Shown here piece after piece: positions 22,111-30,256 of a stretch of 64,000 nt of DNA. Every line of letters begins with the position of its first letter. Within the stretch, counting starts at the first letter, position 1. Under the pieces are notes generated by a model, which saw only the letters and a list, made by a program, of their open reading frames with translations, was not told where the DNA came from and made no database searches. This DNA comes from Semisulcospira habei. Taxonomy: Eukaryota; Mollusca; Gastropoda; Semisulcospiridae. The translations under genes and the position numbers were made by a program. The stretch spans positions 235,163,318 through 235,227,317 of the forward strand of contig BTPG01000004.1 in assembly GCA_036245525.1 (NCBI GenBank). Reading direction: 5' to 3'.

Positions 22111-22713
22111 TTTTTTCATAGTTTCTTCTACGCCTATCTTTTTTCCTTGTTCTAAAAAAGATTTCTTTAGCTCTTCAACATTTACAGCCTGACTACGCAT
22201 CTTATTCTGTATTTCAGATTTTTGTTGTTTATAGTTAGCCAAATCATCCTGGACTCTCTTAAATTCGTTATCGTCAATTTCATTATTTTCCAAAGATTTA
22301 CTAATAATAAGTTTCATACTCGTCAGCTTAGCTGCTGCGAGCGTACTTAATGCTTCATGCTTCTGCAACTTCATATAAAATCTTTTGTTAATGGCTTCCA
22401 TACCAAAGCATGCTAGACTTGTGACAAGACCAATACCTTCAACAGCAATTCCTATAACACTTCCCACCCCCGTTGCAAAAAGAGTTATACCTCCTACAGA
22501 TAATCCGGCTGAAACCACCCCCATGGCCATTGATGTGTTGTGTACAGAATTGAAAACCGTATTGTAACGGCGTTTACACCTCGAGTATTTTGCTTGTTCT
22601 TCTTCCAAATACTTCAACGCTTCTGTAATATTCATTAAACGAAATGAATCTGCCTTTAATGTTTTATCACGCTCAATAGGCTCAGGTGGTATTTGTGGAT
22701 ACAAGTTCACCAT
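22087..22713 (-). CDS. Coiled-coil protein with central hydrophobic hairpin
   Basis: 208 residues. An N-terminal proline-rich start (MVNLYPQIPPEP) leads to a charged helix, then a glycine-rich hydrophobic hairpin (~62-103, MGVVSAGLSVGGITLFATGVGSVIG region) and a long C-terminal coiled coil (~135-205). The layout resembles a membrane-interacting virion protein, a recurrent type in Polintons. The ATG follows GTCATAAAAA. The final six residues after the A-run at 22111-22116 are poorly conserved with the 44-kb relic, whereas the -1 frame is conserved (see 21986-22110), so the natural C-terminus may differ from this simple ORF end. Confidence 0.75.
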   Translation of the reverse strand: MVNLYPQIPPEPIERDKTLKADSFRLMNITEALKYLEEEQAKYSRCKRRYNTVFNSVHNTSMAMGVVSAGLSVGGITLFATGVGSVIGIAVEGIGLVTSLACFGMEAINKRFYMKLQKHEALSTLAAAKLTSMKLIISKSLENNEIDDNEFKRVQDDLANYKQQKSEIQNKMRSQAVNVEELKKSFLEQGKKIGVEETMKKVRELTSK

Positions 22714-22733
22714 TTTTTATGACAAATATTTTT

Positions 22734-23609
22734 TTAATCAGCAATTACATTTTGCAACTCTTCAAAAGTATACAATTTGCTGGCATAATAAAATGCAACA
22801 AGATCAATGTGTTCAAGGTTTATGTAAGTTAGACGAACAAAAGTTGTTTTGTCAACCACCACCTTGACAGTGGGAATACTGCTCGAAACATTAATAACAT
22901 CATTATTTTTTGTAATAGCAATAAAGACCTTTGATGATTCTGATACTGTTTCATCCCATGTAAGTTTAATTCCTTGTGCAATTTGAGCCTCTTTAGCAGT
23001 AGCAACAGATTTCATGATAATTTCAAATACTATTGTCGCTTCTCTAGCCACGACTAAGCTTGCTGGCATAAACACAACAGAAGTATCTGATCTACCCTTT
23101 CTAGTTGTAAGAAGATATCTTCGTTTCTCATAATTTTCAACTTTCAGTTTTTCTCTGCTATTGTTGTCTAGGGCAAAACTTGGAACAAGGCTTACAATAA
23201 GCGGCCCAGAATTAACAACCTTCCTAAACACTAAGGCGCCTTCATCATCAGTGTATACATAAGGACTAATAAATTCAATCTTTATGTCCCAGTCAATTGT
23301 GGGTGGTGGTGCCGGTACAGGTGAAACAACCCATTTAGTACCCACATGTATTAAGTTGTAGGGCACATTATTTACAGGTGGAGTAGGTACAGTAACATCA
23401 CGTAGCTGACCAAGTTTAGGAATCTGTTTTTCACCATCTTTCATGTCAACAATTACTTTTCTCTTGTACATGCCATAGGAATCAAGTTCAAAACCATATA
23501 TTTCTCCAATTTCTCCCTCTTTCTCAAAATCCTGTACGTCTGCCAAATCTTTCAACTCTGTTACTGGACACGCAACTGGTATGATTCTCGGCTTTGGACC
23601 ACCACTCAT
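22734..23609 (-). CDS. Candidate virion surface/jelly-roll-like protein, unknown
   Basis: 291 residues, with start ATG directly after GTTTATAAAAA. The protein is beta-rich and without membrane segments. The N-terminal third has short charged segments (KEGEIGEIYGFELDSYGMYKRKVIVDM) resembling domains that hold a collagen-like or fibre part, then PTPPVNNVPYNLIHVGTKW, a proline-rich linker (~101-106) and a C-terminal beta domain. No family was recognised with confidence. Its position between the membrane-type genes and the candidate minor capsid gene, same strand with 21 bp to the next, suggests a virion component; this is inference. Confidence 0.55.
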   Translation of the reverse strand: MSGGPKPRIIPVACPVTELKDLADVQDFEKEGEIGEIYGFELDSYGMYKRKVIVDMKDGEKQIPKLGQLRDVTVPTPPVNNVPYNLIHVGTKWVVSPVPAPPPTIDWDIKIEFISPYVYTDDEGALVFRKVVNSGPLIVSLVPSFALDNNSREKLKVENYEKRRYLLTTRKGRSDTSVVFMPASLVVAREATIVFEIIMKSVATAKEAQIAQGIKLTWDETVSESSKVFIAITKNNDVINVSSSIPTVKVVVDKTTFVRLTYINLEHIDLVAFYYASKLYTFEELQNVIAD

Positions 23610-23630
23610 TTTTTATAAACAAAAATAAAA

Positions 23631-24344
23631 TTATTTAATTTCCAAAACAACATAAAAATCATGCATTACAACTGGTTTACCATTCTGATTAGTTACAGAT
23701 AAGCACAATGATTCAAAGAAACTAGAACCTAATTTTTTAAACTGAGAATTAGGAAATCTAGCAACCACATTTTCACAATATGGGGCAGTTCCAGTCGGCA
23801 AGCATCTTAACAAAGTTGAAGGCTTTCCATTGTGTACATTTTCAGTAGTGTTCAGTTCTTTCAAATGAACATTTAGCACTGTGTGTACTGACAAATGAAC
23901 AGGATATCTGCCAGTTATTCTTGGTTTTTTTGGTGATAGTAGACTACCAACTGATTGTGACCAATCTTCATCTGGATGTGTTATTGTTTTAAAAAATCCA
24001 AGTAATAATAAAAGACTAATTGATAAAGAAAACTGGCCACTTTTGGGAAAATCAATTGAAACAAGTAAATTAGCTGGGTTTAAAGTTGCTTTAATTTTAA
24101 ATTCATTTTGAAGCCATTCAGCTAAAGTACAAAAGTCATAATATCCGGCCCGTAAAGTATCACCCTTTTCTAAACCATCGAGAGTTCCACTTACAGAATA
24201 ATTTTCATCATCCGTTACATTAAACCACTTTACTGTGTAGAACATTTCATGGATAGCTACAGCCTTGCTACCATCACGATTATCAATCCCATTAGTTAAC
24301 CACATTGGTTTGCTTGTGTCAATATTTGTTAAGGTTATAAACAT
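23631..24344 (-). CDS. Candidate minor capsid (penton-like single jelly-roll) protein
   Basis: 237 residues from the ATG at 24344 (MFITLTNIDTSK); the frame continues four codons upstream only to a GTG. It has the alternating beta-strand look of a Polinton minor capsid: MFYTVKWFNVTDDENYS near 38-52, GDTLRAGYYDFCTLAEWL (~65-82), a central LLLLGFFKTI (~115-124) and a terminal VTNQNGKPVVMHDFYVVLEIK. The ending (…V-x-D/N-QNGKPV…LEI) is the pattern seen in these proteins. Assignment rests on layout and wording; a structure prediction would decide. It is divergent from the 425-residue gene with 23 bp between the ATGs. Confidence 0.6.
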   Translation of the reverse strand: MFITLTNIDTSKPMWLTNGIDNRDGSKAVAIHEMFYTVKWFNVTDDENYSVSGTLDGLEKGDTLRAGYYDFCTLAEWLQNEFKIKATLNPANLLVSIDFPKSGQFSLSISLLLLLGFFKTITHPDEDWSQSVGSLLSPKKPRITGRYPVHLSVHTVLNVHLKELNTTENVHNGKPSTLLRCLPTGTAPYCENVVARFPNSQFKKLGSSFFESLCLSVTNQNGKPVVMHDFYVVLEIK

Positions 24345-24367
24345 TTTTATTATCACATAAAAAAAGG
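24345..24367. promoter_or_regulatory. 23-bp divergent intergenic promoter candidate
   Basis: The only sequence between two oppositely oriented start codons (24344 minus and 24368 plus). It is almost all A/T; read outward it gives GATAATAAAA before the minus ATG and CACATAAAAAAAGG before the plus ATG. Transcripts must have almost no leader. See also the similar 41-bp gap at 26846-26886. Confidence 0.55.
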
Positions 24368-25645
24368 ATGGAATTTAAATCACCAACCATTACCACTACA
24401 AACGCATTTCAATTTAACGTGGATGCCAAGTATAATGTTGCACCTACTTATGAACAGAAAATAATTCAGTTAAATCAGCTTGATATTGCTGTGTCTGAAC
24501 AAGATCTATTCCAAGTCAAAGTACCCAACCCTTTTGATCATTACCTAAACCCTCCAATAACAGACGATGCTACAGCAAGAAAGTGGTCTTCAAGTCCACT
24601 ACAGATGTTTCAAAACCAACTTAACTTTGCCATACTGTGTTCTACTACAGGCTGTGGTGTTTCATTTACAGACCATTTGAATCACTCAAACAAACTGATT
24701 AGGTCTGTGTATCATTTCCATGTTTATTACCAGCTTAGAAGAATACTGTCAGAACTGCATACACCACTACCAACTGAATCCAGTTTCAACAGGTTTAACA
24801 ACCCCATGGATATGAAAGCATTTGAACGCATCTGTAATGAATTTAACATAAGCACTAAGTATGACTTTACACAAAAACTTGATGATCACAAAGGCATGGG
24901 AACACTGTATTACGCTTTGAGTCATAGACAATACCCTCAAGATTACTGGCCTCCCTACACTTCATTCTCATCAAAATCACAAGTCTGGTTAGGCTCAATA
25001 GAACAGAAACAATCTAACGCATGGTCAACATTTGTCTTGGACAGGAGTGACGGATTTACTCAAGCAGGAGTCGAGCGCGTAAATGAGTCTATCAGAACAT
25101 ATGTCTGGTGTATATTAGGTGCACAATCATTAACAAAATCTAATATTCTGAATGGAAGTGGAATTTTTGATTCGCAAAAACAGTTTCTCGCTAATCTTGA
25201 AGATTCAGTAAATTCATCAGTTGATCTCCCATCAAGCATACAACGTTACCAAGATGTACTCAGATATGCCAGATCAAAAGTTGACTTTGTAGTTGGCACT
25301 GGGTTATACATGTTACCATCAGACCTTCAACTTCAAATGGGGACAATAACAAATTATAATAATGAAATAGTTGTTGCAGGTGTTGGTCAGAAATTAGGAC
25401 TCAATCAATCTGTAAACTTGGGGGCCACAACCACACATGTTCAGTCATTAAAATCATTACAGACGGTAACACCCACGGCACCAGTAACATCATCACCTGT
25501 ACAGACAGTAACAGCTCCAGCTTTGACACCGGTACCCATAACGATAACACCAACACCAATCCTTGACACACATGAGTCAGAGAGAACTGCATTGGTAATA
25601 GGATTAACAGGATTAGGAATATTACTTCTTTACCTGTTTCATTAA
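24368..25645 (+). CDS. Large conserved Polinton protein with C-terminal TM anchor
   Basis: 425 residues. The central region carries wording recurrent in metazoan Polinton proteins: DDATARKWSSSPLQMFQNQLNF (~67-88), CSTTGCGVSFTDHLNH, and VYHFHVYYQLRRIL (~115-128). The C-terminal third is Thr/Pro/Val-rich low complexity (~345-395) and ends in a single hydrophobic anchor (ALVIGLTGLGILLLYLFH). This suggests a membrane-anchored virion or entry-associated protein, but no function is established from sequence. It starts directly behind ATAAAAAAAGG, divergent to the candidate minor capsid gene, and its end overlaps the convergent 25622-26845 gene by 24 bp. Confidence 0.75.
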   Translation: MEFKSPTITTTNAFQFNVDAKYNVAPTYEQKIIQLNQLDIAVSEQDLFQVKVPNPFDHYLNPPITDDATARKWSSSPLQMFQNQLNFAILCSTTGCGVSFTDHLNHSNKLIRSVYHFHVYYQLRRILSELHTPLPTESSFNRFNNPMDMKAFERICNEFNISTKYDFTQKLDDHKGMGTLYYALSHRQYPQDYWPPYTSFSSKSQVWLGSIEQKQSNAWSTFVLDRSDGFTQAGVERVNESIRTYVWCILGAQSLTKSNILNGSGIFDSQKQFLANLEDSVNSSVDLPSSIQRYQDVLRYARSKVDFVVGTGLYMLPSDLQLQMGTITNYNNEIVVAGVGQKLGLNQSVNLGATTTHVQSLKSLQTVTPTAPVTSSPVQTVTAPALTPVPITITPTPILDTHESERTALVIGLTGLGILLLYLFH

Positions 25646-26845
25646 ATAACCTATCATTAACCCTCCTACTGTCACCAAAAAGATCCAAACATGCTCCGCC
25701 ATAAACCCTACTGCCTTTGCCGCTGTACTAATCAACCAATTGACAACCGTGCCTAAAATGCCAGGTAACGAGTCTACTGCTTTCAGAGCCAATTTCTTAA
25801 GCAAGTCTGATATGTGTGACAGTTGTTTCTTTACCCACGACTGTAAGTCTTTTGGATCTGTGGGGACTGGGGTTGGTGGTGCTGGAGGTGGAGAACCACC
25901 ACCCGTTACAGCCAACACAACTGTACTGATAATAAACCCCAGAGCTGTAATTAAACTGGCAATTGTGATACCCTGTTCTCTGAAAAGTGTTTTAAGTCTC
26001 TCAGCCAGAGTAGTGTCTTCGTGAAGTATTTTTTGAATAGTTTCTCTAATCCTGTTGACCTGTGATTTCAGTTTTTCCCTTCCAATACTAATCGTTTCTA
26101 ACCGTCCTGATCTTTCTATCTGCAAATCATTTAATCTGTGTTGGATTCTTTCTTTCATTTCTGTGTCAAGATTCCCATTGTCTGCGGTAGCCAGTTTCTC
26201 TTTCTCACGTTCTATGTGTTTATCAAGCTCTCCCAGTTTGGCAAGATTATTAACCATCTCACCTCTTATTGTCTGCAGTGATTTATCTAACCCTATAATC
26301 TCCCGCATTGACAAAGGTGGATCATCTATTGTTTTCAAGGCGTCATTTATTTGTCCTTCAGTAAATGAGGTTTCTTGTATCACTGTGTTTGCTATTTCTG
26401 GTAGGCTTGTTACTGGTGCCATTTCAATTTCTTGCCCTGTTGGTAACTTTGTTTGCGTGTCTTGAAGCACACTAACCAGTCTTGGCGTGACAGGAGACCC
26501 ACCAATACCAAGTTGACGCAAGGCACTAACACCGCCTTCATTTTTTATTGTACTTAAAGCCCTAAACCTACTAGGGTCTTTTTTGTTAGTCAATAGTACT
26601 TTTCCTTTGTCAACAGTATTTAAATATAAATGACCCTTGACATCAAGTTCAAACTGGTTAGGGTCTATGTTGTCTGGGCGGCCACCAACATGATCATAAA
26701 ATGAGTTCACTTTGGTTTCTAAAAGTTCGTGACGTAAACTGTAAATATTTCTTGTACCAGTCATATCTGCCATATCTGTTGTATTACCAAAATCATACAT
26801 GCCATCCATTTCAAAATCTTCATGATTAAATCCTCCCGCGGCCAT
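25622..26845 (-). CDS. Conserved Polinton coiled-coil, membrane-active-looking protein
   Basis: 407 residues from the ATG at 26845 (MAAGGFNHEDF); the frame extends to 26920 only through non-ATG codons. Layout: acidic, Met/Asp-rich N-terminus, a VNSFYDHVGG region followed by FELDVKGHLYL, a long charged coiled coil (~185-265, LDKHIEREKEKLA), a hydrophobic segment (ITIASLITALGFIISTVVLAVTGGG, ~300), a Pro-rich linker, and two amphipathic or hydrophobic C-terminal segments (SLPGILGTVVNWLISTAAKAVGF; IFLVTVGGLMIGYLMKQ). The EQGITIASLITALG and GILGTVVNWL…VGFMAEHVWI blocks recur in a well-spread unnamed Polinton protein. Probably a virion core or membrane protein (inference). Confidence 0.75.
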   Translation of the reverse strand: MAAGGFNHEDFEMDGMYDFGNTTDMADMTGTRNIYSLRHELLETKVNSFYDHVGGRPDNIDPNQFELDVKGHLYLNTVDKGKVLLTNKKDPSRFRALSTIKNEGGVSALRQLGIGGSPVTPRLVSVLQDTQTKLPTGQEIEMAPVTSLPEIANTVIQETSFTEGQINDALKTIDDPPLSMREIIGLDKSLQTIRGEMVNNLAKLGELDKHIEREKEKLATADNGNLDTEMKERIQHRLNDLQIERSGRLETISIGREKLKSQVNRIRETIQKILHEDTTLAERLKTLFREQGITIASLITALGFIISTVVLAVTGGGSPPPAPPTPVPTDPKDLQSWVKKQLSHISDLLKKLALKAVDSLPGILGTVVNWLISTAAKAVGFMAEHVWIFLVTVGGLMIGYLMKQVKK

Positions 26846-26886
26846 TGTTTTTATTAATTTAATTTTTTTTATTGTGCATAATAAAA
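26846..26886. promoter_or_regulatory. 41-bp divergent intergenic promoter candidate
   Basis: Separates the minus-strand coiled-coil gene from the plus-strand capsid gene. It contains TTATTGTGCATAATAA, an imperfect palindrome, and gives GCATAATAAAA before the plus ATG and TTAATAAAAACA before the minus ATG. Confidence 0.5.
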
Positions 26887-28170
26887 ATGACACAGTCCTA
26901 CGGATCAAAGTTAGACCCACACAGAAAACTACGTGAACCTTTCGGTGTTAAAGCAGTTAGACAATCGATAGTCATCACAAACAATCCTAGTACTATAGAC
27001 CAAAACCAGACTCTTACTGTCAAGTTTCCAAACCTAGGCCCCAGTGACGTTATTGTTCCTGGTACTGCTCGTCTTGCTTTTAATATTGAACTTTCATCGG
27101 ACGCAGATGACAAAAGAACACTAGTTAACAATCTAGGTAGAGCAATTATTAAGAATATTAAAGTTAAACTTGAAGGACAGGAAGTGTTTAGTCTTGACGA
27201 TGCTGATGTGTTCTACTGCTACACGGATTTGTGGCTTACAAGAGAAGAACGAGAAGATCGTATTTACCAAGGTATACAGTCTGATAATGTTGGTAAACTT
27301 CGAATAAATGCATCAGATAAAACAACCACAGAAGGCAAGGACGTTATTGTGGCCGAAACATATGGAAATAGGTTTTGCATTCCACTCGAATTTGAAATCC
27401 TAACAGGACATTCGCCTTATTACCAAGGGGCACTAAATGACCGCCTGAGTTTTGAACTAACCTTTAATGACTACTCCAAAGTTATCAAATCAACGGATCT
27501 CAATGCATCATATAAGATCTCTAACATTTCCTTGGAATATGAGATTGTCACGCATACTGAACTAGCCAGACTCATACAAAATCAGTACCAGTCAAGACTT
27601 CCAATTTATTATGATCGAGTGATTAGACACAGTTTAATTAATAAAAACAAAATGGACCAAATTTGGAACTTAAACCTAAACACGCCTGCTAGGTCACTGA
27701 AAGGCATTCTTATGTTATTTGTTGAACCTGAAAGTCCTTACAAAAGAGATTCAGAAAAATTTTACAATCCGAAAATTACACATTTATCCTGCACAATCGA
27801 AGGCCGACCTAATCAAATTTTTGCGTCTGGAATGATGGGATATCAGCACTATGATGAGATCACAAAGTATTTTGCTGGGGGAAGACTTAGAGAAAAATCA
27901 GCAAATATTGCGTGCAAAGATCTGCATCTGTATGACGTAAGAATCGGTGAATACCTGACAGACAAGTACGCACTGTGGCTAGATCTGCGTTCTACGGACG
28001 ATCATTTCCTTCATGGCTCTGGCCGTATTATCGAAAACGGTAGTGACGGAATCTCAATTCAAATACAGAAAAAAACAGAAACCGATGGATTAATAAATAT
28101 ATATCTATATCTGATTTTTGACGCTCAGTTAAACATTTCTGAGAGCAGGCTAAGTAGTCACATATATTAA
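26887..28170 (+). CDS. mcp: Probable major capsid protein (double jelly-roll)
   Basis: 427 residues from the ATG at 26887 (MTQSYGSKLD); an upstream TTG is in frame but adds no conserved residues. The wording is that of the abundant Polinton capsid-type protein: KFPNLGPSDVIVPGTARLAF (~42-61), NNLGRAIIKNIKVKLEGQEV (~80-99), YCYTDLWLTREER, YYQGALNDRLSFELTFNDYS (~177-196), YDRVIRHSLINKNK and SLKGILMLFVEP (~270). Predominantly beta, no TM segments. It is shorter than the ~600-residue capsid proteins of some Polintons, so structure prediction should confirm the double jelly-roll. It is the last gene before the right TIR and diverges from the coiled-coil gene. Confidence 0.8.
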   Translation: MTQSYGSKLDPHRKLREPFGVKAVRQSIVITNNPSTIDQNQTLTVKFPNLGPSDVIVPGTARLAFNIELSSDADDKRTLVNNLGRAIIKNIKVKLEGQEVFSLDDADVFYCYTDLWLTREEREDRIYQGIQSDNVGKLRINASDKTTTEGKDVIVAETYGNRFCIPLEFEILTGHSPYYQGALNDRLSFELTFNDYSKVIKSTDLNASYKISNISLEYEIVTHTELARLIQNQYQSRLPIYYDRVIRHSLINKNKMDQIWNLNLNTPARSLKGILMLFVEPESPYKRDSEKFYNPKITHLSCTIEGRPNQIFASGMMGYQHYDEITKYFAGGRLREKSANIACKDLHLYDVRIGEYLTDKYALWLDLRSTDDHFLHGSGRIIENGSDGISIQIQKKTETDGLINIYLYLIFDAQLNISESRLSSHIY

Positions 28171-28397
28171 AAGTATTCACTTAGCTTGGTTTTAATCCTT
28201 CACAGCCCATTTTGAATACCGAAATCACTATAAAATCCGAACGTATTAGTAGGCACGTCACGCTTGTGCTGAAACACGGACTAAACTGAAAATAAAAGGC
28301 GTCGTTTCACTGAGGTAACCGTTTCAACCTTCCTGGTCATAAGCACTGTAAAATCTTTCAGGCAAAACTAGCCTATCACACACCACCCTTTGTCAGT
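28171..28397. other. Non-coding spacer between capsid gene and right TIR
   Basis: No gene. It contains an inverted match (28345-28378) to 14513-14545 on the left side of the element, around the word AAATCTTTCAGGCAAAA, so the inverted symmetry continues here for a short distance. Confidence 0.6.
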
Positions 28398-29451
28398 CAT
28401 GTGTCACAAGTCCTGTTAGGGCTGGCCTGCGCAGAAGTCAACACTAAACACCCTTTAGTCTACTCGCAAGAAGGGCCTTATCTTAAAGCTTTCTCTGTTT
28501 TCCAACAGGTTGCAAACTCATTTTGGCTCTGTGTCTGTGAAGACTTCATGGTGTTTATACATAGAGTGGGTTTTTTCCCCTGCCCACATTGTGGGTGTGT
28601 GAAGCCGCTGGCTATTTGAATATATGAAAAAAACCATAGGGTCTGGTACATATTTAAAAAACTTTTTGAATATCGTGTAGGGTCTGATACATATTTAAAA
28701 AAATTATAAATTCATTTATGAATATTGTGTTTGGTCTCGTACATATTGACTCAAGTAGGGTACATAACGAAACAAGTTCGGTGCATATTTTTCAGAACAG
28801 GTCCAATCATAACGCGCCTGAACGAAGGTGGCTGTTTTTCAGAACCAGCCTGAGGTTATGCATGTATTTCCTTGAGCGCCCTGTTGATTGAGTGGCCATG
28901 TTAGTGTGTATTGTATGGTGAAGTGCGAAAGTAGGTCAGTTTGTTTAGAAGTGAATCGGCGCATTGTCTATTGTGAAATTGTATGGATGAGTGCGGAGGG
29001 TGGTGACGTTTAAGGGGGAAGGGGGGTGGGTGTATTACGCAGTTTGTTTAGCAGTGAATCAGCTCACTGTTAATTGTGTGGCCGTGTCAAGCCGAGAGAG
29101 AGAGAGAGAGAGAGAGAGACTGAATCAGCGCATTGTTGTGTCGCCGTGTCAATTGACTATTGTTTATTGTATGGTGAAGTGTGGGGGGGGGGGGGGGGGG
29201 TATTACGCAGTTTGTTAAGAGGGCATTATGCTGTGAATCAGATACATTCTTTGCACTGAGAATTGGGATAACGGGAGATTGGAAATTCTGAAAAGTAGTC
29301 TATGTCATTTACCCTGATTTAAAACTATCGATACGGCATTACTGACATAGGTGTCATTAACGTAATTACGTATGTAATTTACCCTGATTTAGAAGTATCG
29401 ATACGGTATTACTGACATAGGTGTCGCAGGCCTCTCTCTTTTATCCTCTCT
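28398..29451 (-). repeat. Polinton right terminal inverted repeat
   Basis: Inverse partner of 13118-14151. It carries the same landmarks: the (GA)n run at 29094-29120, a G-run at 29184-29200 (longer than the left C-run) and the duplicated block with GATACGGYATTACTGACATA. Length differences come mostly from these simple repeats; a further ~100-bp stretch (about 28830-28940) is substituted relative to the left copy. Confidence 0.88.
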
Positions 29452-29522
29452 ACAAACAGAGAGATTGGCCGCTACTTGTCTTCATTGGCGGAAGGAATTT
29501 TCATTCTTTTCGTAGCGTGTTT

Positions 29523-29950
29523 CTTTCTCCGTTGGGTACTGCTTTGCATACTACACGCTTGGCAGTCACCTTTCTCCGTTGGGTACTTCTTTGCATACTA
29601 CACGCTCGGCAGTCACCTTTCTCCGTTGGGTACTTCTTTGCATACTACACGCTTGGCAGTCACCTTTCTCCGTTGGGTACTTCTTTGCATACTACACGCT
29701 TGGCAGTCACCTTTCTCCGTTGGGTACTTCTTTGCATACTACACGCTTGGCAGTCACCTTTCTCCGTTGGGTACTTCTTTGCATACTACACGCTTGGCAG
29801 TCACCTTTCTCCGTTGGGTACTTCTTTGCATACTACACGCTTGGCAGTCACCTTTCTCCGTTGGGTACTTCTTTGCATACTACACGCTTGGCAGTCACCT
29901 TTCTTCGTTGGGTACTTCTTTGCATACTACACGCTTGGCAGTCACCTTTT
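29523..29950. repeat. 47-bp tandem array next to the Polinton right end
   Basis: About nine copies of a 47-bp unit (CTCCGTTGGGTACTTCTTTG, then CATACTACACGCTTGGCAGTCACC). Since 47 is not a multiple of three, the three frames interchange and give overlapping false ORFs. The first unit and its leader (29514-29540) match 13021-13047 perfectly in inverse orientation, 27 bp, linking the array to the other flank of the Polinton. Confidence 0.9.
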
Positions 29951-30039
29951 TGGTCTGGATTGCTGAATTCTAGAGACAGATCGAGCATGATAGATCAAGG
30001 GTGGTGCTCGATCCATGTCTGGCTGTGAAGTGTTGGGCT

Positions 30040-30256
30040 GAATGAGTTATTATCATACAAGTGCGAGAAATAAGTGTGACTAAAATAGTTCAAGGGTGGT
30101 GCCAGAATAGCTTGGCGCCTCTAGGCGCCAAGCTATTCTGGCACCACCCTTGAACTAAAGCCATTGGTCTGTATCCTTATCTGTAAGTACTATAATGTAG
30201 CTTGCATGGCAGTGTACAAATGTGAAGCCGCTTTTAGCCTCAGTATGATATGGGTT
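30040..30256. mobile_element. MITE-like element, subtype B, with perfect 72-bp hairpin
   Basis: The core 30086-30157 is a perfect palindrome: 35-base arms (TAGTTCAAGGGTGGTGCC … GCTTGGCGCCT) around a CT centre. The flanks (AAATAAGTGTGACTAAAA on the left; AAAGCCATTGGTCT, CTTATCTGTAAGTACTAT on the right) recur around the hairpins at 35150 and 52203. The right side ends at TTAA (30253-30256). No coding capacity, so a non-autonomous element; boundaries are approximate. Confidence 0.75.

Larger units (their letters stand above)
13118..29451. mobile_element. Polinton/Maverick (adintovirus-like) element, ~16.3 kb
   Basis: A self-synthesising DNA element or endogenous virus of the Polinton group, bounded by inverted repeats of about 1.03 kb. 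It encodes the diagnostic set: A32-like packaging ATPase, protein-primed family B DNA polymerase, retroviral-type integrase and a probable double-jelly-roll capsid protein, plus small conserved membrane and coiled-coil proteins. ATPase, the 131-aa gene and PolB run rightward, a block from integrase to the 23.6-kb gene runs leftward, and two divergent pairs sit at 24.35 and 26.86 kb. All frames except PolB are intact, so the copy is young. I place the ends at AG (13118) and CT (29451), each touched by the pentamer ACAAA, a possible remnant of the expected 6-bp TSD. Exact ends are uncertain. No adenain-like protease was recognised. Confidence 0.9.

Noticed and set aside
29421..30028. Three overlapping ORFs of 149-181 residues
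   Set aside because: They are the three frames of one 47-bp tandem array rotating through each other.
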